Positions 53,489-62,368 of a DNA stretch of 64,000 nt are shown piece by piece (within the stretch, counting starts at the first letter, position 1; each line of letters begins with the position of its first letter). Source of the stretch: Roseiarcus sp963772555 (GTDB lineage: Bacteria; Pseudomonadota; Alphaproteobacteria; Rhizobiales; Beijerinckiaceae); assembly GCA_963772555.1 (NCBI GenBank), contig CAVYXQ010000008.1, positions 124,001 through 188,000 of the forward strand, read 5' to 3'. The translations under genes were made by a program, and so were the position numbers. The notes beneath the pieces were generated by a model. That model was not told the DNA's origin. It saw nothing but the letters and a program-made list of their open reading frames with translations, and made no database searches.

Positions 53489-54202
53489 CTAAGACCGCGC
53501 TCCCACCAACACCGGATCTGGGCGGTAGAGTTCCGGGAACAGCCGCTTCAGGTTTTGGAGCTTCGGCAGATCGTTGAAGACAATGTACGGATAGGTTGGA
53601 TTTCGCGCCAAAAAATCCTGGTGATAGGCCTCGGCGCGGTAGAAGGTCTTGCCGGGCTCGACGCTGGTGACAATCGGGGCGCTGAAGGCGTGCGCCTGAT
53701 CGAGCTCGGCGATATAGGCCTTCGCCACCCGCGCCTGTTCGTCATTCTGAGGGAAGATCGCGGAGCGATATTGCGTGCCTTCGTCCGGGCCCTGCCGGTT
53801 AAGCTCGGTGGGATCGTGCGCGGCAGAGAAGAAAACCTGCAAGATCCGGCCGTAGCTGATCGTGTGCGGATCGTAGACGATGCGCACCGACTCGGCGTGG
53901 CCCGTATCGCCGCGGCTCGTCATGTCGTAATGCGCGGTGTCCTTCGCCCCGCCATCGTAGCCCGAGACCGCGCTGATGACGCCGTTGACATGCTGGAACA
54001 CGCCCTGGACGCCCCAGAAGCAGCCGCCCGCGACCACGGCGACCTCGGGCGAGGCGCCTCCGGCCGGCTCGTCGAGCGCGGGGGGAGGGATTTTGCGCGC
54101 CTCGTCCGCCGTCGAGGAGGACGTCGCAAGGCCGGCCGCGGCCGCCAGGGCAAAAAAGCAGACCGCGATAAGCGGCGAAGCGTGCTTGACTGAAGAGATC
54201 AT
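53489..54202 (-). CDS. msrA: peptide-methionine (S)-S-oxide reductase, exported
   Basis: A 237-residue MsrA with a signal peptide (PLIAVCFFALAAAAGLATSSS). The catalytic GGCFWGVQGVFQHVNGV is intact, and GHAESVRIVYDP and YHQDFLARNP complete the fold. It repairs methionine-S-sulfoxide and pairs with exported MsrB, giving both stereospecific activities outside the cytoplasm. The gap to msrB is 37 bases, consistent with one operon. Confidence 0.94.
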   Translation of the reverse strand: MISSVKHASPLIAVCFFALAAAAGLATSSSTADEARKIPPPALDEPAGGASPEVAVVAGGCFWGVQGVFQHVNGVISAVSGYDGGAKDTAHYDMTSRGDTGHAESVRIVYDPHTISYGRILQVFFSAAHDPTELNRQGPDEGTQYRSAIFPQNDEQARVAKAYIAELDQAHAFSAPIVTSVEPGKTFYRAEAYHQDFLARNPTYPYIVFNDLPKLQNLKRLFPELYRPDPVLVGARS

Positions 54203-54428
54203 GCGCCGGCTCCGGTTCGGGCGGAATCGCCAATGACGATTGTTCGCATTTGGGGCTGGCGACGTTACATCGCAATAGGACGCTTTTTCGGCGCCGGCGC
54301 CGAATCCCCCGGGTTACGCCGATCGGGCGGGGTGTTGACCAGGCGAGGCCGCCTGCTCCAAACATGTCTTCCGAACCTGCCAGGCATTCTGCCTGCCGCC
54401 CGCGACGAAGTCTCGCCCGGAGAAGCCT

Positions 54429-56507
54429 ATGGTCGCGATCAACCCCGTCGCCGAATTGACGGTCGAAGGCGAGGTGGCGATCATCACGATCAATTCGCCG
54501 CCGGTCAACGCGCTGTCGCAAGCCGTTCGCGAAGGGCTTATGCGCGGCGTCGAGGCGGCCGAAGCGAAGGGCGCGGTCAAGGCGACCGTCATCGTCTGCG
54601 CCGGGCGCACCTTCATTGCCGGGGCCGACATCACCGAGTTCGGCAAGCCGCCCGCTGCGCCCTATCTCCCCGATGTGCTCGACCGGATCGAGAACGCGTC
54701 GAAGCCGGTCGTCGCGGCGCTGCACGGAACCGCGCTCGGCGGCGGATTCGAGGTGGCGCTGACGGCGCATTACCGCACCGCCGTCCCGTCGGCGAAATGC
54801 GGGCTGCCCGAAATCAAGCTCGGCCTCATCCCCGGCGCCGGCGGCACGCAGCGCCTGCCGCGGCTGATCGGCGTCGAGAAGTCGCTCGACGTCATTCTCT
54901 CCGGAACGCCCTTCGGCGCCCGCGAAGCGATGGAATGGGGCGTCGTCGACGAACTCGCCGAAGAAGGCAGGCTCAAGGACTCCGCTGTCGCTTTCGCCCG
55001 CCGTCTGATCGCCGAGAAGGCGCCTTTGAGGAAAGTCCGCGACCGCTCGGACAAGCTCGCGCCGGCGCGCGGCCATCCCGAGGTCTTCGACGACATCCGC
55101 AAGGCGAACGCGCGCAGGTTCCGCGGCTTCGAGGCTTGGGAGAAAGCGATCGAGTCGGTCAGGAACGCGGTCGACCTGCCGTTCGACGAGGGCATCGCGA
55201 AGGAGCGGGCGATGTTCATGGCGCTGCTTCAGACGACCCAGTCGAAGGCGCAACGGCATGTGTTCTTCGCCGAGCGACAGACCACCAAGATCGCCGATAT
55301 CGGAGCGCACGAGCCCACGCGGCCGATCCGCAGCGTCGGCGTGCTCGGCGCCGGCACGATGGGCGGCGGCATCGCGATGAATTTCCTCTCCGCCGGCATT
55401 CCCGTCACCATCGTCGAGACGTCGAAGGAGGCGCTCGACCGCGGCGTTTCGATCATGCGGCGCAACTACGAAAACACCGCGAAAAAGGGCCGCCTGAGCA
55501 TGGTCGACGTCGAGGAGCGGATGGGCAGGCTCGCCCCGACGCTCGACTTCGGCGCTCTCGGTCAGGCCGATCTCGTGATCGAGGCGGTGTACGAAGATAT
55601 GGAGATCAAGAAGAGCGTGTTCGAGCGGCTCGACGGCGTCGCAAAGCCGGGCGCGATCCTCGCCTCCAACACCTCCTATCTCGACATCGATGTGATCGCC
55701 GCGAAGACGAAGCGGCCGGAAGACGTGCTCGGCATGCATTTCTTTTCGCCGGCCAATGTGATGCGCCTGCTCGAGATCGTGCGCGGGGCGAAGACGTCGA
55801 AATCCGTTCTGGCGACGATCGTGCAGCTCGCGCCCAAGATCGGCAAGGTTGGGGTCGTCGTCGGCGTCTGCTCCGGCTTCGTCGGCAACCGCATGCTGGC
55901 GGAGCGGCAGCGCGAGGCGATGAAACTCATCCTCGAGGGCGCGACGCCCTGGGAGGTCGACCGGGCGCTGGTCGATTTCGGCATGCCGATGGGACCGTTC
56001 GCCATGAGCGATCTCGCCGGCCTCGATATCGGCTGGTCGGCCGCGACGTCGAAGCGAGCGACCATTCGCGAAATCCTGTGCGAGGAGGGCCGGCGCGGGC
56101 AGAAGACCGGCGCCGGCTTCTACGACTACGACGAGGCGCGCAACGCCAAGCCCTCGGCGCATGTCGAGACGATCATCCGCGATTTCGCCGCCTCGAAGGG
56201 GATTGCGCAACGCAAGATCGACGGTCAGGAGATTCTCGAGCGCTGCCTCTATCCGATGATCAGTGTCGGGGCGAAGATCCTCGAAGAGGGCAAGGCGCAA
56301 CGCGCCTCCGACATCGACATCGTCTGGATCTACGGTTACGGCTGGCCGGTCTATCGCGGCGGCCCGATGTTCTATGCCGACACCGTCGGGCTGAAGACAG
56401 TGCTCGCGAAGCTGAAAGAATTCGAGGCCAAGTTCGGCGACGACTTCAAGCCAGCGGCGCTTTTGGAGAGGCTCGCCGCCGAGGGAGGCGCGTTCTCGCG
56501 CTCGTAA
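54429..56507 (+). CDS. FadB/FadJ-like enoyl-CoA hydratase / 3-hydroxyacyl-CoA dehydrogenase
   Basis: A 692-residue bifunctional beta-oxidation enzyme. Residues 1-190 are a crotonase (INSPPVNALSQ; FIAGADITEFG; GTALGGGFEVALTAHYR; GLIPGAGGTQRLPRL). Residues 295-690 are the dehydrogenase (VGVLGAGTMGGGIAMNFLSAGIPVTIVE; NTSYLDID; FFSPANVMRLLEIV; GNRMLAERQREAMKLI). The fold order is that of alphaproteobacterial FadJ. It could act on the acyl-CoA products of the aromatic pathway or on fatty acids. ATG 54429 follows GGAGAAG. Confidence 0.92.
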   Translation: MVAINPVAELTVEGEVAIITINSPPVNALSQAVREGLMRGVEAAEAKGAVKATVIVCAGRTFIAGADITEFGKPPAAPYLPDVLDRIENASKPVVAALHGTALGGGFEVALTAHYRTAVPSAKCGLPEIKLGLIPGAGGTQRLPRLIGVEKSLDVILSGTPFGAREAMEWGVVDELAEEGRLKDSAVAFARRLIAEKAPLRKVRDRSDKLAPARGHPEVFDDIRKANARRFRGFEAWEKAIESVRNAVDLPFDEGIAKERAMFMALLQTTQSKAQRHVFFAERQTTKIADIGAHEPTRPIRSVGVLGAGTMGGGIAMNFLSAGIPVTIVETSKEALDRGVSIMRRNYENTAKKGRLSMVDVEERMGRLAPTLDFGALGQADLVIEAVYEDMEIKKSVFERLDGVAKPGAILASNTSYLDIDVIAAKTKRPEDVLGMHFFSPANVMRLLEIVRGAKTSKSVLATIVQLAPKIGKVGVVVGVCSGFVGNRMLAERQREAMKLILEGATPWEVDRALVDFGMPMGPFAMSDLAGLDIGWSAATSKRATIREILCEEGRRGQKTGAGFYDYDEARNAKPSAHVETIIRDFAASKGIAQRKIDGQEILERCLYPMISVGAKILEEGKAQRASDIDIVWIYGYGWPVYRGGPMFYADTVGLKTVLAKLKEFEAKFGDDFKPAALLERLAAEGGAFSRS

Positions 56508-56516
56508 AATGTGAGC

Positions 56517-56600
56517 CCTCATCCGGCGCTTCTTCCGCAAGCGGCAGAAGGGATCGCGCCCCCTTCTCCCGCTTGCGAGGCCAGCGTTAGAGGGGGCGGA
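56517..56600. repeat. palindromic intergenic repeat, member of the 5-copy family
   Basis: CCCTCATCCGGCGCTTCTTCC, CAAGCGGCAGAAGG, then CCCCCTTCTCCCGCTTGCG: the same words as the repeat at 41972. It separates the FadB-like gene from uxuA. Confidence 0.6.
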
Positions 56601-56620
56601 ACGCGAACGGGAGGGTCTTC

Positions 56621-57811
56621 ATGCTGCAAACCTGGCGCTGGTTCGGGCCGGACGATCCGGTCACCCTCCAACACGCCGCTCAGGCGGGCGCGACGGGAAT
56701 CGTCACCGCTCTCCATCACATGAACCGCGGCGAGATCTGGAGCGAGGACGACATCGCCAGGCGCCGCGGCGAGATCGAGCGGGCGGGCCTCGTCTGGTCG
56801 GTCGTCGAGAGCATCGCCGTCAGCGAGGAGATCAAGACGCGCAGCGGCGCGTTCCGGGAAAAAATCGACAACCACAAGCAGTCGATCCGCAACGCCGCGC
56901 GGGCCGGGGTGAAGGTCTTCTGCTACAATTTCATGGCGATCACCGACTGGACCCGCACCAATCTCGCCTGGCCTCTGCCGAACGGCGGCTCGGCGCTGCG
57001 TTTCGACTCCGTCGACTTCGCCGCTTATGACCTCTTCATCCTGCAGCGCGACGGCGCGGAGGACGACTACCCGTCCCACCGGATCGAAAGCGCCATGGAG
57101 CGCTTCGAGGCAATGTCGCCGGACGACCGGCTCGCCCTCGAGCGGACGCTGATCGACTGGCTTCCGGCGCGCGAGTTCACCTACGACCGCGACAGCTTCC
57201 GCCGGATGCTGGCCGCCTACAAGGATGTCGGCGTGGAAGATCTGCGCGCCGCGCTTGTCGCCTTCGTCAGCGAGATTACGCAAGTCGCCGAGGCGGAGGG
57301 CGCACGGCTCGCCATCCATCCGGACGATCCGGCCTTCCCGCTCTTCGGCCTGCCGCGCGTGCTCTCGACCGCCGACGACGTGCGCAAGCTCTTCGCCGCC
57401 GTGCCCTCGCCGGCTTGCGGGATCACGCTTTGCGCCGGCTCGTTCGGCTCGAACCCGGCGAACGATCTTGTCGCCATGGCGCGCGAATTCGGCCCGCGCG
57501 TCCATTTCGTCCACCTGCGCAACGTCAAGCGTGAGCGCAACGGCTCGTTCTACGAGGCCGATCACCTCGGCGGCGATGTCGACCTGGTCGGCCTCGTCGC
57601 GGCGCTAATGAGCGAAGAGCACCGCCGTCGCGCCGAGGGCCGCGCCGACGCCGAGATCCCGATGCGCCCTGATCACGGCCACCTCCTCGGCGATGATCGG
57701 GACAAGCGCATGAACCCCGGCTATTCCTTCGTCGGCCGCCTCAAGGGCCTCGCCGAACTGCGCGGCGTCATGCAGACGGTCGAGGTGTTCCGGACGGGGC
57801 GGCTGGCCTGA
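56621..57811 (+). CDS. uxuA: mannonate dehydratase
   Basis: A 396-residue TIM-barrel enzyme converting D-mannonate to 2-keto-3-deoxygluconate in hexuronate degradation. Signature segments are TWRWFGPDDPVTLQHAAQAG, ALHHMNRGEIW, FCYNFMAITDWTRT, RLAIHPDDPAFPLFGLPR and the final GYSFVGRLKGLAELRG. Length is canonical. ATG 56621 has GGGAGGG ahead. No uxaC or uxuB is adjacent. Confidence 0.94.
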   Translation: MLQTWRWFGPDDPVTLQHAAQAGATGIVTALHHMNRGEIWSEDDIARRRGEIERAGLVWSVVESIAVSEEIKTRSGAFREKIDNHKQSIRNAARAGVKVFCYNFMAITDWTRTNLAWPLPNGGSALRFDSVDFAAYDLFILQRDGAEDDYPSHRIESAMERFEAMSPDDRLALERTLIDWLPAREFTYDRDSFRRMLAAYKDVGVEDLRAALVAFVSEITQVAEAEGARLAIHPDDPAFPLFGLPRVLSTADDVRKLFAAVPSPACGITLCAGSFGSNPANDLVAMAREFGPRVHFVHLRNVKRERNGSFYEADHLGGDVDLVGLVAALMSEEHRRRAEGRADAEIPMRPDHGHLLGDDRDKRMNPGYSFVGRLKGLAELRGVMQTVEVFRTGRLA

Positions 57812-57821
57812 GGGGCAGGAG

Positions 57822-58619
57822 TCACCAAAGCTTCGGAAAGAACACCGGCGTCCGCGCGGCATAAGCGGCGAAGGGGAGGGGCCGGGTGCGCTGCATGTGT
57901 TCCTCGAGCGGCGGCACGCCTGAGGCGTAGCGCAGGGTCCAGTACATGATGGCGGGCGCAAGGAGCGCGAGAAAACTCAGGGGCGCCCCCAGGTCGAGCG
58001 CAACGATCGCGACCGCGACCCAGACCATGAACTCGCAAAAGTAGTTCGGGTGGCGCGACAGGCGCCAAAGCCCCACTTCGCAGATCGCGCCGCGATTCGC
58101 CGGATCGGCCTTGAATCGCGCAAGCTCGGAATCGGCCAGCGCCTCGCCGACGACCGCCGCCGCCATCATCGCCATGCCGACAGCGGCCTGCAGGCGAAAG
58201 GAGCCGCCGCTCGCATGGGCGGCCAGCGCGATCGCGACCGCCAGCACGGCGCCGACGGCGGCCTGCGCCTGCAGAAAAACGAAGAGACGCCCGGGCGCCG
58301 CCGGTCCCCAATCCTCGATCATCTTGCGGTAGCGCGGATCGTCGCCCGCCCCGAGGGTGCGCTGGACAATGTGGAGGCCGAGCCGGAGCGACCAGGCGGC
58401 CGCGAGAACGGCGACGATCGCGCGCCGCCAGAAGGCCTCGCCGCCGCCGATCGGCGCGAGCGCCAGCGCGACGCCCATGGCGCCGACGCCAAAGGTCCAG
58501 ACCGCGTCGACCCAGCCGGCGTTCCCCGTCAGCCTCTGGATCGACCATCCCGCCGACATGATCAGAGCGAGCCCGACAAGCGCGATGGCGGCAGCCAGAG
58601 CGAGCTCGGCCAGGCTCAT
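57822..58619 (-). CDS. DUF1295 (steroid 5-alpha-reductase-like) membrane protein
   Basis: A 265-residue membrane protein with several helices. WQ-type GNAGWVDAVWTFGVGAMGV near the start and LWRLSRHPNYFCEFMVWVAVAI at residues 180-200 are the DUF1295/methyltransferase-like hallmarks. It lies 16 bases after chrR on the same strand, so it is probably the third gene of the rpoE-chrR operon and part of the singlet-oxygen response. Its reaction is unknown. Confidence 0.8.
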   Translation of the reverse strand: MSLAELALAAAIALVGLALIMSAGWSIQRLTGNAGWVDAVWTFGVGAMGVALALAPIGGGEAFWRRAIVAVLAAAWSLRLGLHIVQRTLGAGDDPRYRKMIEDWGPAAPGRLFVFLQAQAAVGAVLAVAIALAAHASGGSFRLQAAVGMAMMAAAVVGEALADSELARFKADPANRGAICEVGLWRLSRHPNYFCEFMVWVAVAIVALDLGAPLSFLALLAPAIMYWTLRYASGVPPLEEHMQRTRPLPFAAYAARTPVFFPKLW

Positions 58620-58635
58620 CGGCGCTGGCCGATCG

Positions 58636-59280
58636 TCAAAGGCGAATGAAAGGCTGCAGCAGCCGGCCGAGAATCCCCTGCCAGCGCAATTCCCCCTGCA
58701 TCGCCACCAGCGACACGCAATCCTCGCCCGCTTCGATCTCAGGCTGGTGATGCACCGAGCCGTCGCCGAGATCGAAATCGCCCGGCCCGTAGCGCCCGCC
58801 TTCGTGGCGGAAGGCGCCCGTCAGAACGCAGGTCATCTCCAAGCCGGTGTGGGCGTGCTCGATGAGCTTGGCTCCCGCCCCGGCCTTCAACAGGAAGACC
58901 CGCGTCGGAGCTGGCGTGGGGAGAAGGATCGGCCGCATCGCGACGCGCGGCGCGACCCGGCGCCAAGGCCCGAAATCGTAGCGCCTGACGAAGCCCGGCA
59001 AGGCCTTCGGCGCATCCGCGCACGTGGCGCGCGCCGCCGGGGAGGGCGGCGGCGGCCTGTCGAGCCGCTCGAAGCACCGTTCGAGCGCCCCGGGGGCGAG
59101 GGCGACAGGGCTCGCATCGGCGATCAGCGCGCCGCCGAGGCGCTCGAGCGCCCGCACCCAGGCGCGGCACGCTTCGCATGCCGCCAGATGCGTGGCGATC
59201 GCCACATGCTGTCCGAGATCGAGCGCGCCCGCGGCATAGGCCGCGAGCAGTTCCTCGTCGGGGTGATGCTCGATGGTCAT
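58636..59280 (-). CDS. chrR: ChrR-type zinc anti-sigma factor
   Basis: A 214-residue anti-sigma factor. Its N-terminal zinc domain has His6, His31, Cys35 and Cys38 (HHPDEELLAAYAAG and THLAACEAC), the same numbers as the zinc ligands of Rhodobacter sphaeroides ChrR. The C-terminal cupin (VFLLKAGAGAKLIEHAHTGLEMTCVLTGAF) senses singlet oxygen or peroxide and releases RpoE. ATG 59280 overlaps the rpoE stop by four bases, ensuring equal synthesis. Confidence 0.92.
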   Translation of the reverse strand: MTIEHHPDEELLAAYAAGALDLGQHVAIATHLAACEACRAWVRALERLGGALIADASPVALAPGALERCFERLDRPPPPSPAARATCADAPKALPGFVRRYDFGPWRRVAPRVAMRPILLPTPAPTRVFLLKAGAGAKLIEHAHTGLEMTCVLTGAFRHEGGRYGPGDFDLGDGSVHHQPEIEAGEDCVSLVAMQGELRWQGILGRLLQPFIRL

Positions 59281-59858
59281 TGCAATGCTTCCAGGAGGCC
59301 GCGCAGCCGCCCCATGGCCAGCCTGACGCGCGACTTCACCGTGCCGAGCGGGATGTTCAGCGCGCGGGCGATCTCGCCGTGCGGCCGCCCCTCGAAAAAC
59401 GACATCTCGATCACCCGCAATTGCTCCGGCGGCAATTTCCTGATGGCCATGCGCACACGCCGCTCCGCCTCCTCCGTCAGAACCCGCTGATCGGGCAACG
59501 GCTCCTCGTCGACGGCGAACTCCGCTTCCGCCTCGTCGACCCTGATCGCGCCGCCCCGCCGCTCGCGCCGCACGGCGTCGATGCGCAAGTTGCGGGCGAT
59601 GGTGAATATCCATGTCGCTGCGCTGGCGCTCCCCGGGTCGAACAGACCCGCCTTGCGCCAGACCGCCAGCATCGCTTCCTGCGCCAGCTCCTCGGCCTGG
59701 GCTTCGCCCGTTCCGGTCCTTTGCAAATAGGCCTTCAGACGCGGCGCGAAGTAGGCGAAGAGCTCGGCGAAGGCGCTGCGGTCTCCCCGCGAGGCGATCG
59801 CCCCGACCCGATCGCTCCACTGATCGCCGCGGCGATGAGCCTCCAGGCTATCCGACAT
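59277..59858 (-). CDS. rpoE: ECF sigma factor, RpoE/ECF11 type
   Basis: A 193-residue sigma factor. Region 2 is AFAELFAYFAPRLKAYLQRTG to AATWIFTIARNLRIDAVRRERR; region 4 is AIRKLPPEQLRVIEMSFFEGRPHGEIARALNIPLGTVKSRVRLAMGRLR. Coupling to ChrR places it in the singlet-oxygen group, which in Rhodobacter controls photolyase, lipid-modifying and redox genes. ATG 59858 follows GAGGCGG. The frame is open further upstream but the family starts near here. Confidence 0.92.
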   Translation of the reverse strand: MSDSLEAHRRGDQWSDRVGAIASRGDRSAFAELFAYFAPRLKAYLQRTGTGEAQAEELAQEAMLAVWRKAGLFDPGSASAATWIFTIARNLRIDAVRRERRGGAIRVDEAEAEFAVDEEPLPDQRVLTEEAERRVRMAIRKLPPEQLRVIEMSFFEGRPHGEIARALNIPLGTVKSRVRLAMGRLRGLLEALQ

Positions 59859-59987
59859 CGCCGCCTCTGAACCGAAGCGCCGAATCCCTCCGAGCCGCCG
59901 CCGCGCAGCGCGGCCGACGCAAGGGGATTCGAACGCAAGGATGGAAACCGCGGCGGTCATCGGTCTTTGAACGCCAGGCGCGAGCGC

Positions 59988-60011
59988 TTGGATCAGCGCC
60001 TGATGATCCAA
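59988..60011. promoter_or_regulatory. palindromic pair of RpoE-type -35 elements (divergent promoters)
   Basis: TTGGATCA and TGATCCAA form a perfect dyad with an eight-base spacer. Each arm reads TGATCC, the -35 word of ChrR-controlled RpoE, on its own strand. On the plus side TAGTGC follows after 18 bases (60028-60033). On the minus side TTCAAA follows after 18 bases. The site lies between rpoE and the FAD oxidoreductase gene and could serve both. Confidence 0.7.
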
Positions 60012-60079
60012 CCTCCGCCGCGAGCCGTAGTGCATGAGTGCGCAGGCGTTCCGGGGCGGACGACGAGGTTTGGGTTGGC

Positions 60080-61429
60080 ATGGGTTCCGGGGCTCGTCTT
60101 CGCATCGCAATTGTCGGCGCCGGCGTCGCAGGCCTCTCCGCCGCCTGGCTATTGAGTCGGCGCCATGACGTCGTCGTCTACGAGAAGTCGGACCGCCTCG
60201 GCGGCCATTCCAATACGGTTATCGTCCCTGTCGGCGAGGGCGAGATCCCGGTCGACACCGGCTTCATTGTCTTCAACCCGAGAACATACCCTAATTTTGT
60301 CGAACTCCTGAAGGCGCTCGGCGTCAAGACCCAGGTCTCCGATATGTCTTTCGCCGTGTCGCTTCGCGGAGGGCGGATCGAATATTCGGGCGTCAATCTT
60401 CTCGGCCTGTTCGCCCAACCCTCGAACCTCGTCAGCCCGCGGTTCTGGGGCATGCTGAGCGACCTCGCCCGCTTCTACCGCCAGGCGCCGCGAGACGCCC
60501 GCCGCATCCACGAGGATCACCTCAGCCTCGGCGAATATCTCGCCGCCGGCGGCTACGGCGACGCCTTTCGCGACCATCATATCCTGCCGTTGGCGAGCGC
60601 CATCTGGTCCGCGACGCCAGCGGAAATCATGGCCTTTCCCGCCGCCGCCTTCATTCGCTTCCACGACAATCATGGGCTCCTGCAATTCACCGGACGGCCT
60701 GTCTGGCGCACGGTCAGCGGCGGCGCGGTCGAATATGTGAGCCGCATCGGCCTCTCGTTCGCCGGACGCGTCCGCTACGGAACGGGCGCCGTCCGCGTCG
60801 AGCGGAGCGCAGCGGGCGCGACCGTCGTCGACAGCCGCGGCGGCCGCGATGGGTTCGATCAGGTCGTGCTCGCCTGCCACGCCGACGAAGCCCTCGCGCT
60901 GCTCGAGGCGCCGACCGAAGAGGAGCGGGCGCTGCTCGGCGCATTTCGCTACAGCCGCAACCTCGCCGTCCTGCACACGGACGAAAGCCTGATGCCGAAC
61001 CGTCGCGCCGTCTGGTCGAGCTGGAACTATATCGGCGGCGACCCACGCGCGCCGAACAAGGTCTCGGTCACCTACTGGATGAACCGGCTGCAGAGCCTTC
61101 CGACCCGAACCAATCTTTTCGTTACGCTGAACCCGACACGGGCCCCGCGGCAGGGCAGCGTTCTCCGCAGCGAGGCTTACGACCATCCGCTGTTCGATGC
61201 GCCGGCGATCGCGGCGCAGAGACGCCTCTGGCGCCTGCAGGGGGCCCGGAACGTCTGGTATTGCGGCGCGCATTTCGGTTCGGGATTCCACGAGGACGCG
61301 CTGCAGGCGGGCCTCGCGGTCGCCGAACAGCTCGGCGGCGTCAGGCGTCCGTGGACGGTTGCGAACGAATCCGCCCGCATCTGGCTCGAACCTCGCGCCG
61401 CGCCAGCAATTCTGGAGCCGGCCGCATGA
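60080..61429 (+). CDS. NAD/FAD-binding oxidoreductase of the RpoE/ChrR regulon type
   Basis: A 449-residue flavoprotein: LRIAIVGAGVAGLSAAWLLSRRHDVVVYEKSDRLGGHSNT is the FAD site, and VWYCGAHFGSGFHEDALQAGLAVAEQL the C-terminal contact. It belongs to the amine-oxidase-like group next to DUF1365 in the singlet-oxygen regulon of Rhodobacter, where a homolog is linked to furan fatty acid formation. That function is inferred. It is translated from ATG 60080, about 70 bases beyond the RpoE-type -35, and couples to the next gene by ATGA. Confidence 0.85.
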   Translation: MGSGARLRIAIVGAGVAGLSAAWLLSRRHDVVVYEKSDRLGGHSNTVIVPVGEGEIPVDTGFIVFNPRTYPNFVELLKALGVKTQVSDMSFAVSLRGGRIEYSGVNLLGLFAQPSNLVSPRFWGMLSDLARFYRQAPRDARRIHEDHLSLGEYLAAGGYGDAFRDHHILPLASAIWSATPAEIMAFPAAAFIRFHDNHGLLQFTGRPVWRTVSGGAVEYVSRIGLSFAGRVRYGTGAVRVERSAAGATVVDSRGGRDGFDQVVLACHADEALALLEAPTEEERALLGAFRYSRNLAVLHTDESLMPNRRAVWSSWNYIGGDPRAPNKVSVTYWMNRLQSLPTRTNLFVTLNPTRAPRQGSVLRSEAYDHPLFDAPAIAAQRRLWRLQGARNVWYCGAHFGSGFHEDALQAGLAVAEQLGGVRRPWTVANESARIWLEPRAAPAILEPAA

Positions 61430-62169
61430 TGGCGGGCTCGTGCCTCTATTTCGGCTCCGTCTTCCACCGGCGGCTTCGGCCGAAGCCGCACCGGTTCCGC
61501 TACCGGCTCTTCTGGCTCTTGCTCGATCTCGACGAGCTCGAAACGCTCGACCGGCGGCTCAAGCTCTTTTCCCACAATCGGCTCAATCTCTTTTCGCTTA
61601 ATGACCGGGATCACGGCGACGGCGGCGCAACGCCCTTGCGCGCCCAGGCCGAGAGGCTGCTCGCAGCCCATGCGATCGACATTGGCGGCGGGCCGATCCG
61701 GCTCCTGACCATGCCGCGGACGCTCGGCTATGGGTTCAATCCGCTCAGCGTCTATTTCTGCGCCGATCCCGACGGCGCGCTCGCCGCGATCATCTACGAA
61801 GTTCACAATACCTTCGGCGAGCGGCACAGCTACGTGCTGCCGGTCGAGGACAAAGGCGTCGTCCGGCAGGGCTGCGCCAAGGCTTTTTTCGTCAGTCCGT
61901 TCCTGCCCATGCAATTGCGCTACGAGTTTCACCTGACGCGCCCCGGCGAAACGCTGACGCTCGCCATGCGGGTCAGCGGGCCGGACGGGACGATGTTGCG
62001 GGCCGCGCTTTCCGGCGCGCGTCGCGACCTCACCGACGGCGCCCTCCTGAAGGCGGGCCTCTCCGTCCCGGCCGAAGCGATGAAGACGACCGCCGCCATC
62101 CACTGGCAGGCTCTGCGTCTCTGGGCGAAAGGCGTCGCCTATCTCGGCCGGCAAGGGGCGCGGGCGTAG
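61426..62169 (+). CDS. DUF1365 domain-containing protein
   Basis: A 247-residue protein: MMAGSCLYFGSVFHRRLRPKPHRFRYRLFWLLLDLDEL, LLTMPRTLGYGFNPLSVYFCAD and EVHNTFGERHSYVLP are the family motifs. It normally follows the FAD oxidoreductase above in the singlet-oxygen operon, often with a cyclopropane-fatty-acid synthase, which is not found here before the window turns to unrelated genes. Biochemical role unknown. Confidence 0.88.
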   Translation: MMAGSCLYFGSVFHRRLRPKPHRFRYRLFWLLLDLDELETLDRRLKLFSHNRLNLFSLNDRDHGDGGATPLRAQAERLLAAHAIDIGGGPIRLLTMPRTLGYGFNPLSVYFCADPDGALAAIIYEVHNTFGERHSYVLPVEDKGVVRQGCAKAFFVSPFLPMQLRYEFHLTRPGETLTLAMRVSGPDGTMLRAALSGARRDLTDGALLKAGLSVPAEAMKTTAAIHWQALRLWAKGVAYLGRQGARA

Positions 62170-62368
62170 GGTCCGGCTCCCGTCGCACTTCAAGCCATTC
62201 GGCGCCGATGTCCACAAGCCGCCGCAAGCTCCCCCCGCTTGTCTGGATTGGGCGACAGAAGCAGGCGCAATGCGACTGTCTGGATCAGGAGCGATATCTC
62301 GCTGAGGCAACCTCGCTCGTGCTACGTAATCCGGCGGCGCGAGAGCGAGGGCAGGGTGGGGGGATAAT

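Noticed and set aside
53799..56540. 913-codon minus-strand frame opposite the FadB-like gene
   Set aside because: Composition-driven shadow of a well-supported gene; only its far end overlaps genuine msrA sequence, and in another frame.
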